A DNA stretch of 64,000 nt, taken from the NCBI GenBank assembly GCA_003415625.1, contig PYIU01000003.1:7130001-7194000 (forward strand). Direction: 5' to 3'. Positions 58,372 to 64,000 of this stretch are shown here, in pieces. Within the stretch, counting starts at the first letter, position 1; the number at the start of each line of letters is the position of its first letter. A model generated the notes under the pieces. It ran no database searches and was not told the DNA's origin. It worked only from the letters and a program-made list of their open reading frames with translations. The stretch is from Aquanectria penicillioides. Its lineage: Eukaryota; Ascomycota; Sordariomycetes; Hypocreales; Nectriaceae. A program made the translations under genes and the position numbers.

Positions 58372-60052
58372 TTACACAGCGATCTCCTTGAGGAACTGGT
58401 CGATCTCCTTGTCAACGAGATCGTGGATCTTCTTGGAGAACTTCTCGGCCTTGCCACCAAACTGCTTAGCAGTCTTGACAACCTTGCCAGAGACAACATC
58501 GAGGTCGTTCTCAATAGCCTCCTCGAGCTCCTCGATAGTGGAAGGGAAGGTAGACTTGGTCTGCTTGGCCTCGTAGCCACCAGCGGCAACAATCTTGGAG
58601 AAGTTGCTGCAGCCACCGCCGTTCCAGGCGAGCAGGTTGGGGGTGTCAGAGGGGATGTCGGTGAGGCTACCCTTGGTGGCAATGGTGACGAGGTTGCTCT
58701 TCAGCTCCTTGGGGGTGATGGAAGCAACGGCATACTCGGAGCCCTCAGCAGGCTGGAGGGAGAGGTAGTAGGCCAGGAGACCGGCGATGTGGGGAGAGGC
58801 CATGGAGGTACCAGAGATGGTGTTGACAGCGTACTTGGAACCGATCCAGGTAGACTGAATGTTCAGGCCAGGAGCAAAGATATCAGTGCACTTGCCATAG
58901 TTGGAGAAGTAGGCACGGGAGTCATCGAGAGCAGAGGCACCAACGGTGACGGGCTCGGTGGCAGCAGCGGGAGAGTAGTTGCAGGCATCGGCGTTGTCGT
59001 TACCGGCGGCGACAGCGAAGTGGATACCGGTGCGAACAGCAGCGTTGACAGCGGCGTCGAGGGCCTGGGTCTTGCCACCACCAAGAGACATGTTGGCAAC
59101 AGAGCCCTTGAAGCCCTTGCGCTTACCATCCTTGGCAGCCTTGAGCTGCTCAAGATGGCTGGTGGCAGCGAACTCGACACCCTTGACGACATCGGACATG
59201 GAGCCGGATCCGTTGGATCGAAGGACCTTGACAGCGTAGACGCTGGCCTTCTTGGCAACACCGTACTTCTTGCCGGCGATGGTGCCAGAGCAGTGAGTGC
59301 CGTGGCCGTTGCCATCGACATCCTCGTCGCCGGCGGGGATGGTCTTGCCCCAGTGGGCTCGGCCCTCGAAGTCAACGTGGTCAGTGTTGGTACCGGTGTC
59401 GATGACATAGGCATCAACACCCTCACCACCAGTCTCAGCGTAGAGGTACTTGTTGAAGGTACCGAAGTTCAGAGTCTTTCGGTGGGAGATACGGGCAAGA
59501 CCCCAAGGAGCCTGCCTCTCGACATCGCCATCGCAGGTGTCCTCAGTCACCGCGTTCTTGGAGTCGACGGGAAGCATGGTGTGAACGACAATATCCCGCT
59601 CGATGAACTCGACCTATTGTAGCTCGGGTTAGCCTCGGCTCGATGGATCACGGAATTGAGTGGGGGCGCGCGCAGCTCAAACTTACGTCAGGGTGGTTTC
59701 GGACCTGCTCGATGATGGACTCGTGGAAGTGACCGGCATAGCCCTTGAAGTTGCCAATCTTGAAGGTGTGCTTCATGCCGGCAAAGGCACTGGCGTCACC
59801 AGAGAGGTCGCTGCGCTTGCGGAGTTCCAGGCGCTCCTGCTCCCCATCCTTGTGGATGTCCTGGACCCAGCTGTGGTGGTCCGAGGCAGACGCATCATTG
59901 ACATAGTCCTTGAACTTGATGATGTAGGAATCGGCAATGTGCTCGGCGTCGACGGAGCCGAGGACGGGAGCAGACTTGCTGTGGACAGTGCCGATGTTGA
60001 AGGTGCTGGCGCTGGCGACAGCAGCCAGGGAGAGAGTGAGAGCGTACTTCAT
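58372..60052 (-). CDS. prb1: Vacuolar subtilisin-like serine protease (PRB1/Alp2 type)
   Basis: Two exons (59687-60052 and 58372-59613; 73-nt intron, GTAAGT donor, CAATAG acceptor) encode 535 residues. This is an S8A subtilisin of the cerevisin/proteinase B group, which matures in the vacuole and drives protein turnover during starvation and autophagy. A signal peptide (MKYALTLSLAAVASAS) is followed by an inhibitor I9 propeptide (DSYIIKFKDYVNDAS, then NHPDVEFIERD across the intron). The mature part begins near QAPWGLARISHR. The triad is visible as Asp in YVIDTGTN (about residue 194), His in GNGHGTHCSG (about 226) and Ser in SGTSMASPHIAGLL. The C-terminal tail, DLVDKEIDQFLKEIAV, is typical of the vacuolar rather than the secreted enzymes. 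The orthologue in Aspergillus is the Asp f 18-type allergen. Confidence 0.92.
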
Positions 60053-63000
60053 GATGACGACACCGCGCAAACGGATGGGGGAACGGGTGGTGATGCGGAT
60101 GGTCTACCTGCGACCAACAAGAACGAAAGAAAAGCAGGCTATCAAGAACAGCCCTCTAGGAAGATGAGATTGATAGAGGGCGATGCTGGATGGATGATGG
60201 GAGTTGATGGATGAGGGGTGAGGATGATGAAGGAGGAAGAGGGAAGATGGCGAGCGACCTGGGGTAGATAAACGGAAGGAGCAGACGTGCGACAGCTTCG
60301 GTGTTGCCTCATCAGCGGGCCCGGGCGGGTCGCTGCTCAGTGCGGGCGAGAGGTGTGACGCATCCAGTCGCTGGGGGATTGGGGGAAGGCGATAACAGCG
60401 GTGGCTGAGCGCCAAACAAGGTCTAGCGGCGCCAGGGCCAGCCAATCTTGTGACGCACTCGGTTCCCAGGGCGATGCGATAACGGCAACCGCTGGATCCC
60501 AGGTACCTTGGAGCTCCCATGATAGCTCCGTGCGATCGGCTCTGGGCTTACACGGTACGCAATGGCGCCTGGGCTCACGAGTCACGACTCGATACGAAGC
60601 ACAGGCGCTCGGAGCCAGGCCTGGGACTGGGACTGGGAAGCTGAGGAAGCCCGGGATCCCAACAAATCGACGCAGCAGGCGTGATGAGGCATGTCTGCTA
60701 CCAAGCACACCACGAACCAAGCTGCTCTGCCGTTGCCAGATTGGCACAAACTAACTCTACCTAGTACCTTGGGTAGGTACGTTGAGCACGGGATACGATT
60801 GTGGGACAATGAACTGAAAGCCACCACCCTCGTCATCTGGAAGCTGATTGTCTCATCCCCCGCTCGGCTTACGCCGCCGTTCCCGGTCAGCCTGGGTCGC
60901 CATGGGCACAATAGTTGCCCTCTTGCCCGGCTCTGGAACTGGAACTGGAACTACTGGGGGTGGGAGGGTCTTACCAAACGAGGCGCTGCAACTTAGGCAG
61001 ATAGTGTAGGTTTCATGGGCAAATACATACATAGGTACCGATGGACAGTGCCGGGATCGCCTAGAGCCAGGGTCTCAGACAGCATGGAATTGATCGATGC
61101 AAGGCAAGCAAGCACCGTGTGCAGGAGGCCAATGGGACTGCTATGCACTGTATGATGCTCGCGAAATCGTCATGTTGCAAGTATCCTGCTCACTGTCGCT
61201 GCTTACCATAGCTCTGGCTGCAGGAGCTCTAAGGGCCCCCACAGAGAACAGGCCACAGGCCGCAGGCGAGACGAAGCTCCAGCAGGGTGCCTCGTTACGT
61301 ACAGCTCGCTGCTGTGCAGCGGCAGACAGCCCGCAGACAGCCCAAAGCAAGCAACCGCCCATATCCAGCAGGCACCAGACAGGGGGGCTCGACTGCGACG
61401 CGGCCCACAATCGACAGCCTGCCCAACGTAGCCAAAGGCTGCATTGAGTCGCTTCCTAGCGTGGCCCAGCGCCTCAGTGCGGCCCAGAGTACCTAGCCCA
61501 GAGTGGCCCAGCGCCTCTGCTCGGTGCGTCCAGTGTCCCAGTGTCCCAGTGTGAGAATGCGGGGGGACCGCTTTGGCTCGCACCTCTCCGATTGGGCCCC
61601 CACTGTGCCGGATCCACCTGATCCACCGAGTCAGACGACGTGCCTGGCACGTGCCTGATGTTGCAAGGCCCTCTGTCTCTCACACTTCACTGACGGCTTG
61701 CTGCTCGCTGCTCGCTGCTCGCTGCCCCGACTAACCGGAGCCAGCAGAGCTGCTGGCTCCGGCCGAGGCAGGCCGCACGCTCTCTTCTGTTGGCTGCTGA
61801 ATCAACCCAAGGAATGAGATGAGAGGCTGGTGAATTGAAAAACGTCATGACTTCGCCAGCTCAGGGTCAACATTCTCGAAATCTTAACGTCCCAGAGGCT
61901 GGCCTCCGTTCAGGTCAGCTTGCGCCAAGCTCAATCGCAAGGCACTTGTTGAGATCCGCACGCACAAGTCGTGCTCCTCCATCAATAGGCCATTTCCGCC
62001 CGTTCTCCGAGCTACCAAGGGCCAAGGCCGATCCCCTCTCGGTCGGATGCCCACACTCTGCTATCGAGTGCAACACAGTAAGCTTTTACCTGGCTCCGAT
62101 AACCCCATCTGTCGCTGGTCGTGCCTCATTCCAGCCGCCATGCTCCACAAAGGTCCCAATCAACTCTCCTGCCTGATTAGATAGCGACATATGCTGTACG
62201 TACGGTACATGCTGCGCTGTACCATAGATAGGATCTCTCACCCAATCTCTCTCCGTATCCTTTATCTCATGCCGTGCCAAACGTCGCGGACACTATTACC
62301 ACATCACTGTATCTGGGAGGGGTAATTGAAACCTCGGCTGATTAATAAATCAACTTCTTCCGACACGAGATAGCAAGAACGAGGCGATAGCTTCATGGAC
62401 GCAGAGTAGACACTAGATCATGACATGATGTTGATATCGCGCATCTCCAGATTCTCAGATCCCACCCAGGGTTTGAGCACAATGACCTCATCCTCCCTCA
62501 GAGTTCCCAAGATGGATACCCTGCTGCACCATTGAAGCCCCTTCCTTGTCCTTGCCCTCTCCTCCCGTAAATATCTCGTATGCACCTGTCCCTAACACTA
62601 AAGTAACATTCTCTCCAATTGTCATGATTTGTGTCGCACCATCCTCATGCAGGGCCGGCGCTCTCCTACCTACCCTACACCCCAGCATCGTCGCCCTAGG
62701 CAAACTTGGAACTTGGCCCTGCAAGGCTGAACAAGGATAGAAGCTAAAATCAAAAGGAAGATTTGTTTCCAGGCAAAGAAACTGTGTGCGTTTCCAAACG
62801 GACACAACTGCACCTGCATCCTAGTTTCATGGCCCCCGTCTCGTATGTTCTGGTGCGGCGATGCGGCATCCTCAGCGCGGAGACATGGAGATCTGGTGAG
62901 TTGGACGGACATGTCACGGAGGCGCCGTCACTAGAGCCCTCAGCTACCGTGGCGGGCGACCGATAGGCTACCGACGGGCGACGAGTGGCCTGCGATTACC

Positions 63001-63415
63001 TACTGCACTCACAAGCCCCAGGCGGGGCCACCCCTGGGGCAGGGCTCAGCCACATCTCCAAGGCTGACCCATACGTGACGGGTGCGGTAAACCGACACAA
63101 GCACTTTGTTCAGGCTCCAGCTCACTGTTGCTTGAGACACTCTCATTTTGTGCCCACGTCTGCGAGCGGAATACTACGTTTGGCCTTGAGAAGGGACATC
63201 CGACGCCCGGGATAGCTTTGCTTTCCTACCGCCAACCAGTGGTCCTACGCTGGACTGTGCTCGCCTCGCCCCTTAGCTTCATGCGCCCCGCGCTCGCTGC
63301 TTCAACCAACTCGAGATCTGACCTTTCGATGCCGACCGCGACTGATAACAACCTGGACCCTTGATGGGCTCTAGGGGTGCTTTTGGAATGAGATCTCGGT
63401 CCTACCAACAAAACA
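60053..63415. promoter_or_regulatory. Divergent intergenic region between protease and BEACH gene
   Basis: About 3.4 kb with no recognised gene; it must contain the promoters of both flanking genes. It holds a GCTGCTC tandem repeat at about 61697-61724 followed by a 13-bp hairpin. Small frames on both strands around 61100-61600 are products of CAG/GCC-rich composition. Confidence 0.4.
61735..61762. repeat. Perfect 13-bp inverted repeat with 2-nt loop
   Basis: CCGGAGCCAGCAG at 61735-61747 is complementary to 61750-61762, with AG between. A very GC-rich hairpin. Confidence 0.9.
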
Positions 63416-64000
63416 ATGGCTACAACCCCGAGAAGATACCGGACTTCTACGTCGGCCTCTAACCCGACCCAATCCAAATCCTACGACATCATCGACGGCT
63501 TGCTGTCATCGCTCGCCAAAGATGCGATCCTCCACCAAGATAATGGATACCCCGAAATCCCACGATTATCGAAAAACCTACGACATATCGCACAACATAT
63601 AACCGCCATCAAGAGCCCAGTCCATCAAAATGATTTCCGCCATGCTGACGGCTTCGAGCGCATTTTCAATCTGCTCCGTGCCTTCTCAGGCTACTATAAT
63701 CCCGATAAGCGAAGCGATTCGGACATGCTGGCCTTTTTCAAACTACTTGGTGAAGCCCTGAATGTCCTTTCGGCCGCCTTACGCGACCACTCAGGAAATC
63801 GACGATTCTTCAGATATAAAGTTGAGGGTGGCGGCTGGGAGGCTCTGGAGCAGGTCATCGCAAGCATAGGACTAGGGGGCGCTGAGCCAGATGCATGGAT
63901 TAGCTGTCACGTCTTTGGGAAACTCCTCGCCTTTGCTCTTGACGACGAAGCCCTGGATTTGCTGTGCCAGTCTATTGCAAAAGCCCTCCGTCCTGAAACA
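63416..64000 (+). CDS. BEACH/beige-family protein, N-terminal part (runs off the window)
   Basis: An open frame of exactly 195 codons from ATG 63416 to the window edge, with no stop. It reads MATTPRRYRTSTSASN, YDIIDGLLSSLAKDA, FRHADGFERIFNLLRAFSGY, LSAALRDHSGNRRFF and GGGWEALEQVIASIGLGG. These helical, armadillo-like stretches match the N-terminal region I remember for fungal beige/BEACH-domain proteins (Bph1/LYST relatives). Those are very large proteins that act in membrane traffic and lysosome or vacuole size control. The defining BEACH and WD40 domains would lie several kilobases beyond the edge, so the name rests on the N-terminus alone. The ATG has an A at -3 (AACAATGG). The first 195 codons contain no intron. 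Confidence 0.7.
   Translation, partial: MATTPRRYRTSTSASNPTQSKSYDIIDGLLSSLAKDAILHQDNGYPEIPRLSKNLRHIAQHITAIKSPVHQNDFRHADGFERIFNLLRAFSGYYNPDKRSDSDMLAFFKLLGEALNVLSAALRDHSGNRRFFRYKVEGGGWEALEQVIASIGLGGAEPDAWISCHVFGKLLAFALDDEALDLLCQSIAKALRPET

Noticed and set aside
58354..59622. A 422-codon open frame on the plus strand
   Set aside because: It lies exactly antisense to the subtilisin gene and is glycine/valine/leucine-rich, the usual result of strong codon bias on the opposite strand.

Overview
This is a window from the nuclear genome of a filamentous ascomycete. It is most likely a Sordariomycete and probably Hypocreales. The grounds are short introns (49-148 nt) with GTRNGT donors and mostly YAG acceptors, a GH47 mannosidase, a cerevisin-type vacuolar protease, a Cid1-like nucleotidyltransferase with fungal-style low-complexity tails, and a transposon relic whose copies differ almost only by C/T and G/A transitions, as repeat-induced point mutation (RIP) leaves them. 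No tRNA, rRNA, CRISPR array or bacterial-type operon was seen.

Layout, left to right. 1-3.6 kb: no host gene, but a nested pair of 1,130-bp Mutator-like (MULE) elements. 4.35-5.33 kb: an MDR-family oxidoreductase (-). 6.8-10.9 kb: a five-part Cid1/Cid13-like poly(A)/(U) polymerase (-) with an apparent 1-nt frameshift. 10.9-21.4 kb: about 10.5 kb without a recognisable gene. 21.5-22.4 kb: a thioredoxin-fold AhpC/TSA-type protein (+). 24.35-25.34 kb: a catechol-type O-methyltransferase (-). 27.3-28.9 kb: a conserved fungal protein with many small exons (-). 29-37.6 kb: gene-poor, ending in an AT-rich tract. 37.7-42.7 kb: a compact group made of a membrane-anchored SAM methyltransferase (-), a FAD-dependent amine-oxidase-like enzyme (-) and, divergently, a multi-pass membrane protein (+). 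43.2 kb: a 59-residue RanBP2-type zinc-finger microprotein (-). 44.8-46.6 kb: a GH47 mannosidase (-), frameshifted in a G run and with a changed conserved motif. 48.9-51.3 kb: AT-rich, holding one clear and one probable decayed gene. 52.3-54.1 kb: a PAF-acetylhydrolase-like membrane lipase (+). 54.5-57.6 kb: a large, probably disordered protein (-). 58.4-60.05 kb: a PRB1/Alp2-type subtilisin (-). 63.4 kb to the right edge: the first 195 codons of a BEACH/beige-family protein (+).

Genes are spaced as in a normal fungal chromosome, with no sign of operons. The only functional grouping the sequence suggests is the methyltransferase / FAD oxidoreductase / membrane protein set at 37.7-42.7 kb. Two genes (the polymerase and the mannosidase) each carry one apparent single-base deletion in a G5 run where the frame needs G6, which points to consensus error rather than two decayed genes. 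Two introns only keep frame if an AAG 3' splice site is used. These gene models come from reading splice sites and remembered family motifs, not from alignments.
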